Positions 10,150-20,359 of a DNA stretch of 64,000 bases are shown piece after piece. Position 1 is the stretch's first letter. The number at the start of each line of letters is the position of its first letter. Origin of the DNA: Leptobrachium leishanense (lineage: Eukaryota > Chordata > Amphibia > Anura > Megophryidae); the NCBI GenBank assembly GCA_009667805.1, contig CM019064.1:112194328-112258327 (forward strand). Reading direction: 5' to 3'. The position numbers were made by a program, and so were the translations under genes. The notes beneath the pieces were generated by a model, which saw nothing but the letters and a program-made list of their open reading frames with translations, did not search any database and was not told the origin of the DNA.

Positions 10150-11185
10150 ATTAAATCTATCTAGACCTTGACTCCAATTTTATTGATCCATAATTAAAAA
10201 GTCAACGTTTCGTTCTTCAGAGAATCTTCCTCAGGACACCAGTGTATATCAAATAAAAACCTATTCAGTTTAAATAGACGTAATTAGCCACTTACCCAAA
10301 CGGCATGTGTGTTTCCCGGAGTGCTCTCTGCACATGTGATTCTGTATGAAGTTCCGGCTCCCCACTATGTCTATAGGTTGCCATAGCAACCAACTCGGCT
10401 TGCTACTTCGTCAAGCGGAACCTAATCAAAGCGTCTGGAATGCCAGAGGCGCCTTCAGTTCCTCAGTCGCTGCAAGTACTAACTTGGCAACGTGGCACTG
10501 AACGCTGTGCTGAACTTCAGCGCTCAGCACTGTTAACTTAGCTGCAAGTGCTGAGTGTGACGTGGGAAAGATGGCCGCCTCCACGGAGCATATAATCCAG
10601 TAAGGAAATGTTCAATTTAAAGGTTTGGTGGAGCAAAACACCAAATATTTATTGGAACATGGTAAACATTATCACTAAAGTGATAATAAAACAGACAACA
10701 GTGGATATTGCAAAAACAGAAGCTTTCATTAAACAATCCTCCACCCTTTTGCTTCAATATTAACAGCCAAAGCGCTCAGTGTGACTGCTGCAGCAAACTG
10801 AACTGCTGCAATGTAGCGATTCGGCAGCTGCTGAGGAACTGAACAAGCCTCAGATAACCCTCTGACTCGCATTCTACTGCGCCTGTATACAGTGCCCTGA
10901 TGTGTCATGTGACCCATCACAACACCTAGGCAAACTGTCATGCCGACCACGCTATCACATGCCATAGGGTAGTGGCTAAATTGTGACGTATCACTTTGCG
11001 AAATATTAAACCCACATAGTTTAGCGAACATACGCTCAGAATGGGCAAGTGGCTAGGTACTTCTCTATTTAAACTGAAAATGTTTTACTTGGTATGCACT
11101 GTTGTCCCGAGGAAGGTTCTCTGTGAAGAACCGAAACATTGACTTTTTTTTAATTATGGATCAATACAATTGGAGTTTTTAAGAA
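10150..11185. repeat. inverted pair of interspersed repeats
   Basis: Left arm (about 10165-10290) contains CAACGTTTCGTTCTTCAGAG and AGTTTAAATAGA. The right arm (about 11060-11180) carries the complements TCTATTTAAACTG and GAAGAACCGAAACATTG. The repeat between about 10690 and 10840 (GTGGATATTGCAAAAACAG... CAGCTGCTGAGGA) recurs at about 48190-48320. Confidence 0.65.
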
Positions 11186-11384
11186 AAGCCCGTGAGTGCT
11201 GACACTTTATTCTGGATTTATCTACAATAATACCACAGTTAAGCATCAGGGTATGAAGCACAGCAAACTGTTTTGCTGGCTGTCTTGTTCATCATCTTTT
11301 AGAGACTTCCTTCTGGGACAACAGTCATGCAGACCAATTTCATGCAGTGTGTGGCGTACGGTCGGAGCACTGACATGCTGACAC

Positions 11385-11660
11385 CCCTCCCCCTATCTCT
11401 ACCATAGGGAAACCCCTTGGCAGCAAGGGGTTAATTCTAACACTGACGTCATTGTGCCATGTGCGATGACCTCAGTGGGCAGGGAGAGGCTCCAGAGGCT
11501 TGGCTGACATCCAAGATGTCAGTCACCTCTGGGAGGGGTCCACGATCTGGCACCTCAGCGGCTAAAGATTGGCATCGCATATAGCAGGAGACTCCATGAC
11601 ATTTCCCACACATCTTCCGCAATGAGGGGGGGGGAGGGGGGTTAGATTACCAAAACTTTA
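11385..11660. repeat. interspersed repeat also present near 40090 and 49710
   Basis: GGGGTTAA..., GATGTCAGT and CCAGGAGAGGG-like blocks recur in the same order near 49715-49850 and partly near 40094-40150. The element ends carry GGGGTTAA, as in piggyBac-type MITEs. Boundaries not resolved. Confidence 0.5.
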
Positions 11661-12022
11661 TCACAGCGTCTCTCTCTTAACAGGGTGAGCGCGGCTGGCA
11701 ATGGACGCATTACACAGTTATATATTGAGATGGCAGAGAGCATGACTGTTACCAAAGTTGGTGTCAGTCTACACTTAGAAAAAAAAAAATTACTCTAGGT
11801 ATTTTAAGTGGGACACTACCACTTACATAAGATGTAACTAGATTACTTGGGCATTTTCCCATTATGCAGTCCAGTTCTGGATTTTCAACAGAAAATGTAG
11901 GGATATGGATTTCTCTCCAGCCTTGAATGTTTCAGTGGTTTTAGTGTAGAAAAAACGTTTGTTTATTGCTGTGTGGACACTTATTCACAATTTTTTCTTT
12001 TGATATTTTTTTTTTTTCTTAG

Positions 12023-12139
12023 GTACGGATGTTATGCTGCTTGACGATTACAGTTCAGATAGCACCCAACAGACAAGATCAATATATTCTAGAAGAAAAA
12101 GTTCTGTTACGTTTGAAGACGAAGTGGAACAAAAATGTG
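12023..12139 (+). CDS. GPR161: GPR161 coding exon 4 (residues 397-436)
   Basis: Encodes tail residues GTDVMLLDDYSSD followed by RRKSSVTFEDEVEQ (residues 420-433). RRKSS is a PKA consensus (R-R-x-S) at S423/S424, matching the PKA phosphorylation site described in the mammalian receptor tail. The exon ends K-C plus the first base of D436. Acceptor TTTCTTAG, donor GTAAGC. The next exon lies 13.7 kb downstream, beyond a large transposon nest. Confidence 0.96.
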
Positions 12140-12227
12140 GTAAGCGACTAAAGGTTCAAAAAAGTCATCACCTAAACAGACACTAGTACAATTTCCATGT
12201 TTGGCACACCGATGAGATGGTGACTAA

Positions 12228-12663
12228 GGCTAGGGACAGATGAGCGCATTTTCTGCGGCCACCGTCAAAATGTACGTCGATGCGTGCGCACGCATTTTTT
12301 CACGGAATACGCTTAAGTGGTCAGACGATGCGCAATTCTGGACGTATTTCATGACGATGGGGTGAAAAGAAGTCTAGGGAAATCCGGCTGTTTGAACGTT
12401 ATGTTGGCCGCACACTAGCAGCGTCTGACATCTCCTAATCACGCACACACGCTGCTATGCGGCCGCAGCGCACTCTGTACGTCAGTACCAGCGGTTTAAC
12501 GTTCTCGAAAAAATGCGTTCATTTTCCACTTGCGTTGCGCGGCCGGACTTTTGTGCGACCGTACTTCGTATATTGGCTGTCATTGCCCGTCATCTGCTGC
12601 TAGTGCGGCCGTGATTATGTGCGCCAGAACGCGCGTTCGCACTGCCTCAGTCTGACCCTAGCC
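12228..12663. mobile_element. PIF/Harbinger-type MITE, family C copy 1
   Basis: Termini GGCTAGGGACAGA and TCTGACCCTAGCC with TAA target duplication (12225-12227, 12664-12666). The 436-bp interior is very CpG-rich. A closely similar copy in reverse orientation sits at 38179-38607, also flanked by TAA. Confidence 0.88.
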
Positions 12664-12889
12664 TAAATCAGAGTAGAAATACTTACAGATGTCACCATTG
12701 GCTAAATATTAGGGATGCACCGATACCACTTTTTAAGACCGAGTACCGATACTTTTTAAAAGTACTCACCGATACTTTTCTTTAATGTCATGTGACGCTT
12801 TCCAATAAGAACAGACCATATAAAAATACCCCCAGCTCACATGTATATACCCCCCCCCCCCCCAAAGATATATATATTCATTATGCTCC

Positions 12890-13173
12890 AGCTCATGGGA
12901 TATTGCCCCAGCTCACACATGGGATATTGCCCCAGCTCACACATGGGATATTGCCCCAGCTCACACATGGGATATTGCCCCAGCTCACACATGGGATATT
13001 GCCCCAGCTCACACATGGGATATTGCCCCAGCTCACACATGGGATATTGCCCCAGCTCACACATGGGATATTGCCCCAGCTCACACATGGATATTGCCCC
13101 AGCTCACACATGGGATATTGCCCCAGCTCACACATGGGATATTGCCCCAGCTCACACATGGGATATTGCCCCA
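12890..13173. repeat. 24-bp minisatellite, outer array
   Basis: About 12 near-identical units of TGGGATATTGCCCCAGCTCA plus CACA, one of them 1 bp short. It resumes at 19635-19690 beyond the inserted hAT. All frames that look open are repeat artefacts. Confidence 0.95.
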
Positions 13174-13318
13174 GCTCACACTAGGGCTGTGCAATATTGA
13201 CAAAATAATCATATTGCGATTTCTTGAATGAATATTGCGATTGCGATTTTATTTGCGATTTAGCCAATTGTTTTTGCTTTTTCAAACATGCTACATACAT
13301 TCTAAATGTATTCAGCAC

Positions 13319-14241
13319 ATGGATACTGACCCAGCTCATGGATATACTGCCCCAGCACATGGAAATACTGCCCCAGCTCACACATGGATATACTGCCCCA
13401 GCACATGGAAATACTGCCCCAGCACATGGATATACTGCCCCAGCTCACACATGGAAATACTGCCCCAGCACATGGAAATACTGCCCCAGCACATGGAAAT
13501 ACTGCCCCAGCACATGGAAATACTGCCCCAGCACATGGATATACTGCCCCAGCTCACACATGGATATACTGCCCCAGCTCATGGAAATACTGCCCCAGCT
13601 CACACATGGATATACTGCCCCAGCACATGGAAATACTGCCCCAGCACATGGATATACTGCCCCAGCTCACACATGGATATACTGCCCCAGCTCACACATG
13701 GATATACTGCCCCAGCACATGGAAATACTGCCCCAGCTCACACATGGATATACTGCCCCAGCTCATGGAAATACTGCCCCAGCACATGGAAATACTGCCC
13801 CAGCTCATGGATATACTGCCCCAGCACATGGATATACTGCCCCAGCACATGGAAATACTGCCCCAGCTCATGGATATACTGCCCCAGCACATGGATATAC
13901 TGCCCCAGCTCATGGATATACTGCCCCAGCTCATGGATATACTGCCCCAGCTCATGGATATACTGCCCCAGCACATGGATATACTGCCCCAGCTCATGGA
14001 AATACTGCCCCAGCTCATGGATATACTGCCCCAGCACATGGATATACTGCCCCAGCACATGGAAATACTGCCCCAGCTCATGGATATACTGCCCCAGCAC
14101 ATGGATATACTGCCCCAGCTCATGGATATACTGCCCCAGCTCATGGATATACTGCCCCAGCTCATGGATATACTGCCCCAGCTCATGGATATACTGCCCC
14201 AGCTCATGGATATACTGCCCCAGCTCATGGAAATACTGCCC
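13319..14241. repeat. 21/24-bp minisatellite, inner array left half
   Basis: Units of GCCCCAGCACATGGATATACT (21 bp) mixed with GCTCATGG and longer GCTCACACATGG variants, and GGAAATACT alternating with GGATATACT. Continues at 18872-19388 on the far side of the LTR element. Confidence 0.95.
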
Positions 14242-15282
14242 TGTCACGGGATGGCCCAGCACCCTCAGCCAGGGGCGGCGCGCAGTGACAGTGGTGACAT
14301 GGACACTCGGGTGCGGTGGCACGCACCCAGTTTTACGAGTACTTTCATTAGATGTGGTCTTACTGATGTGCTGTATTAAGATGTACCTTGTGTGATTGTA
14401 ACTGTATTAGGTGTAAGAAAACGTTTGTATGTGTTTTTCCCCGTCGCCATTTTGCCCATTCCAGCATGGTTACACCAGACAAAGGGATCTCCTGGCCCCA
14501 AGATGGAGGATACAGCAAGCCAGCTGCTTGGAGGCTGTTCCCAGACCTCATTTGCCTAATCCCTGGACAATGGGAAGGCTGGAAGGGACCTGGGAGGGAA
14601 CAGGGGGGGCTGGGAGAGGAGCCAATCAGTGCTGGTTGTGTGGGTGGGGGAGTGGGCAATCTGTGTATGTGAAGTTGTATACCTGACCCTGTTGTAAACC
14701 CTTAAAGTTAGTTCATCCAGTTCATTCAGCCACGCCTGGTGTTCTTTATTTGGTGAACATATTCCTGTGATCCAGCGCGGTCTACAGAGCACGGTAGCCA
14801 GATCCGAATCGACCACCCTGTGCCTGCATCTCGCATCAGGACAGAGGTGCAGCGTGCGGGCATCGACCGCTGTGAGATCCGATTCGACGGCCGCGGCGCA
14901 TCTGCCGCGCATTCCCCGCGCATCGGTATAGCGGGCGCCATCCGATCGCCGGTAGATCCGAAAAGACGCGCGGACGTCCCAACTATAAGATCCGGCCAGC
15001 TCCCGAGGGGAATTCCGATCCGACCGGCCGTTCCGCAGACGACACATCCGCCAACCAAGGTCAGTAGACCAGCTGCTCGGACGCTGAGTGCCGTGTCGCT
15101 CAGTGGTCGGGCTGGTCTCACCCAGGGGTCCCTTCCAACGCCCGCCAACCCTTTCCCAGGGTCACTCCAGGCCGCTCGAGACGCCGGTGCCGTGTCACTC
15201 GGTAGTCGGGCCGGCGGTAAGCGCACTAGGGGGAAGCAGATAGGAGCACACCCGCAGGCGGACAACATCCCATTCCGTCATA
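14242..15282 (+). repeat. 5' LTR
   Basis: Begins TGTCACGG and ends CCGTCATA (imperfectly inverted short termini). 1041 bp. The right half is CpG-rich and probably transcribed leader (R/U5). Confidence 0.92.
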
Positions 15283-15333
15283 CTGGTGGCAGCGGTGGGA
15301 TCGCTCTCTGCAGACCCCTAGGAGACCTACGCC

Positions 15334-17727
15334 ATGGCGGTGTACGCCCCCTACAACAGGGACACCCTGCGTGGGATGTTGGAGAACCGGGGAGGAACGC
15401 CGGGTAACAAGAAAAGGAAGACCCTGATCAAGGAGCTGACCAGGATGGATCAGGACGAGGCGACGACGCCCGTCCCCAGCCCTGTCCACGCAGAGGTGGA
15501 GGAAGGCGCTGACCTCAGAGAGGTGCGGCGTCGGATCGCACTGCTTGGAGATGCCCCGACGACAGAGGACCGATGTAAGGTGATTCGGGAGTTCTACCGG
15601 GAAGTTGAGCTGGAGAAGGAACGCCAGCACCAGCTGCGGTTGGCAGAGCTCCGCGGAGCAGAAACTGAGTACAATGACCCCGAACCCTACCCCGTGGAAC
15701 CCTGGGTCGAGACTCACAGCTCGTATGGAGCTTCACCCTGGGAATCCACAACCCCCAGTGACGACGCTTGCGGGACTCTCAGCTTGTCTGGAGCCTGTAC
15801 TGAGGACATCACTCATCCCAGCGACCCTCGGATGGAGACTCACAGCTCGCCTGGAGCTGCATCTGAGGACGCCATATTCCCCATTGAGGAGCGGTGCTCC
15901 TGTGCCGGCACCTTCGCAGACATGAAGGTCGTGCTGGCAAGAAGGCTGCAGGAGGGTCCAGAGCGGGACCAGGGGTCCACAGAGGAACTGTGGTACGAGG
16001 CCCTGGACCATGAGCGGGACTGCCATGATGTGGACATTCCTTCCGACGCTGACGTCTATCGGGAGCAGTACGCTGTGCGAGCAGCGCTCCTGCAGGGCCG
16101 GGCCCCAGAAGAGTGGGAGGCCGAGCTCTGGAGTCTGGTGCAGGAGGAGGTCGCACTGGACGCCGCGTACCGCGCGCTCCGGTGGCTAACCGCCGCTCCG
16201 GCAGTACGCCCGTTGGGAGGCAGTTCCGTTGCAGGGCCTCGCTACGGAGGCACAGGACTGCTCTACGCGAGCATGGCCGCCGACCCCGATTTTGGAGAGG
16301 AGACCGAGGAACGGATGGAGGACATCCTGGAGCGACGGGAACTGGAGATCCCGTCAGACAGCAGGGACTCAGTGTTTGAGGAGCTGGAGTCCCTAGCTGA
16401 GCGAGAGTGGGAGCTCGAGGTGGCTTATCGAAGACTGTTGGACGGCGTTCCGCAGTCGAGCCTGAGCTCCCCGTGGTGGGACGGGTCGATGGAGGAAGTC
16501 GACAGTCCCCAGGTTTGGGACCTATGGGAAGCCGAGGCGGACTCATGGGTGCCCGTGGGGGGGTCGTCTGAGGAAGTTACCCCCCTCACCCCGCAAGAGG
16601 ACAGGGTGGCCGAGGCCACGGGTCCAGCGGGGGAGGAGACGGATGGTCTCCCCGGGATGGGTTGTGCGCAACCGTCGATTGCCCCGGGGGGTGAAGTGAC
16701 CATCCTTCCCCAAGGAGATCTCCAACCAGCAGAAGAGCTGGCTACGGGGCAGAGTGCTGCTGGCCTCTGCCCACTGCCCAAAGTCTGCCAGGAGGGGCAG
16801 ACAGATGGTTCCCCCGGGATGGGTTGTGCGCAACCCTTGGTTGTCCCGGGGGGTGAAGCAACCATCCTTCTCCAAGGAGATCTCTCGCCAGCAGAAGAGC
16901 TGGCTACGGGGCAGAGCGCCGCTGGCCTCTGCCCACTACTCAAAGTCTGCCCGGAGGAGCAGACGGATGGTTCCCCCGGGACGGGTTGTGCGCAACCATT
17001 GATTGCCCCGGGGGGTGAAGAAACCATCTTCCCGCAGGGAGATCCTCGCCCAGCTGACGAGCTGGCCACGGGGCAGAGCGCCGCTGGCCTCTGCCCATCC
17101 CTCTCAGTTTGCCTCGAGGGGCAGCGCGAGGATGACCCTGTACGACTGCCGCGGCAGCGGTCCAGTCCCCTCGTCGGCGGCCAGGGAGAGCAGCGGGGTT
17201 TGACCCCGTTTGTCCTCCCGGTTGCCGTTTCCGTACCCGGCCAACCAGCAGAAGAGCTGACGCCAGGGCAGAGAGCCGCTGGCCTCTGCCCGTTCCGCCC
17301 GATTCGCCCCGAGGGGCAGAGCGTGGATGACCCTGGGCGACTGCCGTTGCATCCCGTGATTCTCCCTTCCAGCTGGCTGGAGGAGCAGCCAGGTTTGGCT
17401 CTTGTGGTTCCTTCAGTTGCCGTGTCCGTACCTGGCCCTCCAGTGGAAGAGCTGGCAACGGGGCAGAGCGCCGCTGGCCTCTGCCCATTTTTGCAACCTT
17501 TGGGCTCGGGAGCCTTACCCCGCCACGGTCCTGTCCCACGGCTGACCTGGGCACCTGGGGCGTGTGCAGTTAGCACCCGGGTTCCCCAGGTGAGTGACAA
17601 TCCTGGGGGGGGCACCGGAGGCCCTCCGGCCAGAGGCATGTCCTCTCGCCCAGCCGGGGACACCCTCAGGACATGGGGTCCCGACCAAGCTGGCACGGCC
17701 GCAAGGCCAAATGGAGAGGCCTGGTGA
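15334..17727 (+). CDS. 797-aa ORF of the pol-less LTR element (Gag-like N-terminus)
   Basis: Single intact ORF starting in a good Kozak context (GCCATGG) 51 bp after the 5' LTR. Residues about 5-38 (YNRDTLRGMLENRG, then a Lys-rich helix) resemble the short SAP-like N-terminal segment of amphibian Gypsy Gag proteins. The rest is acidic and proline/glycine-rich, with several low-complexity blocks. A motif EELATGQSAAGLCP recurs five times, at about residues 467, 521, 575, 640 and 705, giving 54- then 65-residue repeats. No CCHC knuckle, protease, RT or integrase motif is visible. It may be a divergent Gag that is packaged by a related autonomous element, or an acquired sequence. Function unknown. 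The 494-codon antisense frame is a shadow. Confidence 0.75.
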   Translation: MAVYAPYNRDTLRGMLENRGGTPGNKKRKTLIKELTRMDQDEATTPVPSPVHAEVEEGADLREVRRRIALLGDAPTTEDRCKVIREFYREVELEKERQHQLRLAELRGAETEYNDPEPYPVEPWVETHSSYGASPWESTTPSDDACGTLSLSGACTEDITHPSDPRMETHSSPGAASEDAIFPIEERCSCAGTFADMKVVLARRLQEGPERDQGSTEELWYEALDHERDCHDVDIPSDADVYREQYAVRAALLQGRAPEEWEAELWSLVQEEVALDAAYRALRWLTAAPAVRPLGGSSVAGPRYGGTGLLYASMAADPDFGEETEERMEDILERRELEIPSDSRDSVFEELESLAEREWELEVAYRRLLDGVPQSSLSSPWWDGSMEEVDSPQVWDLWEAEADSWVPVGGSSEEVTPLTPQEDRVAEATGPAGEETDGLPGMGCAQPSIAPGGEVTILPQGDLQPAEELATGQSAAGLCPLPKVCQEGQTDGSPGMGCAQPLVVPGGEATILLQGDLSPAEELATGQSAAGLCPLLKVCPEEQTDGSPGTGCAQPLIAPGGEETIFPQGDPRPADELATGQSAAGLCPSLSVCLEGQREDDPVRLPRQRSSPLVGGQGEQRGLTPFVLPVAVSVPGQPAEELTPGQRAAGLCPFRPIRPEGQSVDDPGRLPLHPVILPSSWLEEQPGLALVVPSVAVSVPGPPVEELATGQSAAGLCPFLQPLGSGALPRHGPVPRLTWAPGACAVSTRVPQVSDNPGGGTGGPPARGMSSRPAGDTLRTWGPDQAGTAARPNGEAW

Positions 17728-17828
17728 CCCGGCCTCCCCAGACTGACTATGGGCCTGGGAGCACCGACTTCCCCGGTATGACCCGGTGGGGTCAGACCAG
17801 GTGCGTCGAACTGGGGGAGGGGGAGGAG

Positions 17829-18871
17829 TGTCACGGGATGGCCCAGCACCCTCAGCCAGGGGCGGCGCGCAGTGACAGTGGTGACATGGACACTCGGGTG
17901 CGGTGGCACGCACCCAGTTTTACGAGTACTTTCATTAGATGTGGTCTTACTGATGTGCTGTATTAAGATGTACCTTGTGTGATTGTAACTGTATTAGGTG
18001 TAAGAAAACGTTTGTATGTGTTTTTCCCCGTCGCCATTTTGCCCATTCCAGCATGGTTACACCAGACAAAGGGATCTCCTGGCCCCAAGATGGAGGATAC
18101 AGCAAGCCAGCTGCTTGGAGGCTGTTCCCAGACCTCATTTGCCTAATCCCTGGACAATGGGAAGGCTGGAAGGGACCTGGGAGGGAACAGGGGGGGCTGG
18201 GAGAGGAGCCAATCAGTGCTGGTTGTGTGGGTGGGGGAGTGGGCAATCTGTGTATGTGAAGTTGTATACCTGACCCTGTTGTAAACCCTTAAAGTTAGTT
18301 CATCCAGTTCATTCAGCCACGCCTGGTGTTCTTTATTTGGTGAACGTATTCCTGTGATCCAGCGCGGTCTACAGAGCACGGTAGCCAGATCCGAATCGAC
18401 CACCCTGTGCCTGCATCTCGCATCAGGACAGAGGTGCAGCGTGCGGGCATCGACCGCTGTGAGATCCGATTCGACGGCCGCGGCGCATCTGCCGCGCATT
18501 CCCCGCGCATCGGTATAGCGGGCGCCATCCGATCGCCGGTAGATCCGAAAAGACGCGCGGACGTCCCAACTATAAGATCCGGCCAGCTCCCGAGGGGAAT
18601 TCCGATCCGACCGGCCGTTCCGCAGACGACACATCCGCCAACCAAGGTCAGTAGACCAGCTGCTCGGGACGCTGAGTGCCGTGTCGCTCAGTGGTCGGGC
18701 TGGTCTCACCCAGGGGTCCCTTCCAACGCCCGCCAACCCTTTCCCAGGGTCACTCCAGGCCGCTCGAGACGCCGGGTGCCGTGTCACTCGGTAGTCGGGC
18801 CGGCGGTAAGCGCACTAGGGGGAAGCAGATAGGAGCACACCCGCAGGCGGACAACATCCCATTCCGTCATA
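17829..18871 (+). repeat. 3' LTR
   Basis: 1043 bp, begins TGTCACGG right after the purine tract. Nearly identical to the 5' LTR. Confidence 0.92.
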
Positions 18872-19388
18872 TGCCCCAGCACATGGAAATACTGCCCCAG
18901 CTCATGGATATACTGCCCCAGCTCATGGATATACTGCCCCAGCTCATGGATATACTGCCCCAGCACATGGATATACTGCCCCAGCACATGGATATACTGC
19001 CCCAGCACATGGATATACTGCCCCAGCACATGGATATACTGCCCCAGCACATGGATATACTGCCCCAGCACATGGAAATACTGCCCCAGCACATGGAAAT
19101 ACTGCCCCAGCACATGGAAATACTGCCCCAGCACATGGAAATACTGCCCCAGCACATGGAAATACTGCCCCAGCACATACATGGATACTGCCCCAGCTCA
19201 CACATGGATATACTGCCCCAGCTCACACATGGATATACTGCCCCAGCTCACACATGGATATACTGCCCCAGCTCACACATGGATATACTGCCCCAGCTCA
19301 CACATGGATATACTGCCCCAGCACATGGATATACTGCCCCAGCACATGGATATACTGCCCCAGCACATGGATATACTGCCCCAGCTCA
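18872..19388. repeat. 21/24-bp minisatellite, inner array right half
   Basis: Continues the inner array after the LTR insertion: first 21-bp CATGGATATACTGCCCCAGCA units, then GGAAATACT units, then 24-bp units with GCTCACACATGG. Confidence 0.95.
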
Positions 19389-19404
19389 CCTCTGTGCGCC
19401 ACGT

Positions 19405-19550
19405 GTTCGGCTCCCTGTTAACTTCCGGCGGCATGGAGCTTGGGCGCTCGCCTGGGGGAACCATGTGACGAGCCGCGAGAATGCGGCTCGTCACGTGGGT
19501 CCCCCTGCGAGCGCCCAAAGCACCATGCCGCCGGAAGTTAACAGGGAGCC
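19405..19550. repeat. long hairpin in the right arm of the inner hAT
   Basis: Arms of about 65 bp: CGGCTCCCTGTTAACTTCCG at the left reappears as its exact complement at the right. The tip is CGAGAATGCG. A few internal mismatches. Confidence 0.9.
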
Positions 19551-19699
19551 GAAAATTGCAGCCTTATGCGATTTAGAAATTGCAGGGTCGGAAATCGCGA
19601 TTCGATTGCGATTGCAATTAATTGCACAGCCCTAGCTCACACATGGGATATTGCCCCAGCTCACACATGGGATATTGCCCCAGCTCATGGATTCCCCCC

Positions 19700-20170
19700 C
19701 CCCTCTCCGCAATGATACTTACCTTCCTGGGCGACGCCGGGAAAGTCTTTGCGTGTGCGCTTGTTGGAAGGACCCCAGGCGCGACCACGTGGGACCACGT
19801 GATCGTGGCTGGGGGCCTTCCAACGAGCGCACGTGCGGAAACTTTCCCGGTGTCGCCCAGGAAGGTTAAGTATCATCACGGAGAGCTCCAGGTGCCTGTC
19901 CGAATGCTCTATCGGCATTCGGACAGGCCCTGCAGCTGCTCTCCACATTGTTTTATACTTACCTTCCTGAGCGACGCGGGAAAGTTTCTGCGCGTGCGCT
20001 CGTTGGAAGGCCCCCAGCCGCGATCACAATGTCCCACGTGGTCGCGGCTGGGGGCCTTCCAACGAGCACACGCGCGGAGACTTTTCCGGCGTCGCTCAGG
20101 AAGTAAAGTATAAAACAATGCGGAGAGCAGCTGCAGGGCCTGTCCGAATGCCGAAAGAGCATTCGGACAG
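19700..20170. repeat. two GC-rich hairpins in the right arm of the outer hAT
   Basis: First hairpin about 19715-19875, second about 19955-20115. Each has arms of about 70 bp with the sequence CTTACCTTCCTG at the outer edge and CACGTGG at the tip. The two hairpins are diverged duplicates. Between and after them lie shorter CATTCGGACAG palindromes. Confidence 0.85.
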
Positions 20171-20359
20171 CCGCCCCAGCCCCTCGGATGCCGGTAAGCC
20201 GGCTTCCGGTATCGGGGAAAATATCGGGGGGTACTGCACGAGTACCAAGTACTCCTGCAGTACCCGGTATCGGCACCGATACTAGTATCGGTATTGGTGC
20301 AACCCTACTAAATATCACCGGCTTGGATGTACAAGTGTGCTGTTTTTTTAACCCCTTAG

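Larger units (their letters stand above)
10022..12022 (+). other. GPR161: GPR161 intron 3
   Basis: 2.0-kb intron with a foldback repeat pair (10150-11185), a CpG-rich segment, and a unique-looking remainder. The acceptor is a long T-run followed by CTTAG. Confidence 0.9.
14242..18871 (+). mobile_element. non-autonomous LTR retroelement (4.63 kb)
   Basis: Two LTRs (14242-15282 and 17829-18871) flank a 2.55-kb interior, with a 5-bp target duplication TGCCC (14237-14241, 18872-18876) in the minisatellite. A putative primer-binding site CTGGTGGCAGCGGTGGGA follows the 5' LTR, and a purine tract GGGGGAGGGGGAGGAG precedes the 3' LTR. The interior carries one ORF and no protease, reverse transcriptase, RNase H or integrase. 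I could count only three LTR differences (a G/A near 14758/18345 and two single-base indels), so the insertion is recent. Confidence 0.93.
13182..19634. mobile_element. inner hAT-type element
   Basis: Termini TAGGGCTGTGCAATAT and ATTGCACAGCCCTA. The perfect 8-bp duplication GCTCACAC at 13174-13181 and 19635-19642 is part of the outer minisatellite unit. Sub-terminal sequence is rich in GCGATT motifs at both ends. The interior holds a 21/24-bp minisatellite related to the outer array, an LTR retroelement, and a long hairpin (19405-19550). No transposase. Confidence 0.88.
12710..20307. mobile_element. outer hAT-type element carrying nested insertions
   Basis: Termini TAGGGATGCACCGATA and TATTGGTGCAACCCTA (imperfect inverted repeat), with a perfect 8-bp duplication CTAAATAT at 12702-12709 and 20308-20315. 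The arms carry CGATAC-rich sequence, the left interior a 24-bp minisatellite, and the right arm two large hairpins (19705-20170). No transposase, so non-autonomous. Everything from 13182 to 19634 is a later insertion. Confidence 0.9.

Noticed and set aside
12890..14241. CRISPR-like regular repeats
   Set aside because: Units are contiguous with no unique spacers, and the genome is eukaryotic.
12792..14395. ORFs with repeated MGYCPSSH or ILPQHMD units, both strands
   Set aside because: 24-bp and 21-bp minisatellite units are multiples of three without stops, so frames stay open by chance.
16425..17909. 494-aa antisense ORF over the LTR element
   Set aside because: Shadow of the 797-aa forward ORF in GC-rich sequence. 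It crosses the 3' LTR boundary and has no recognisable domain.
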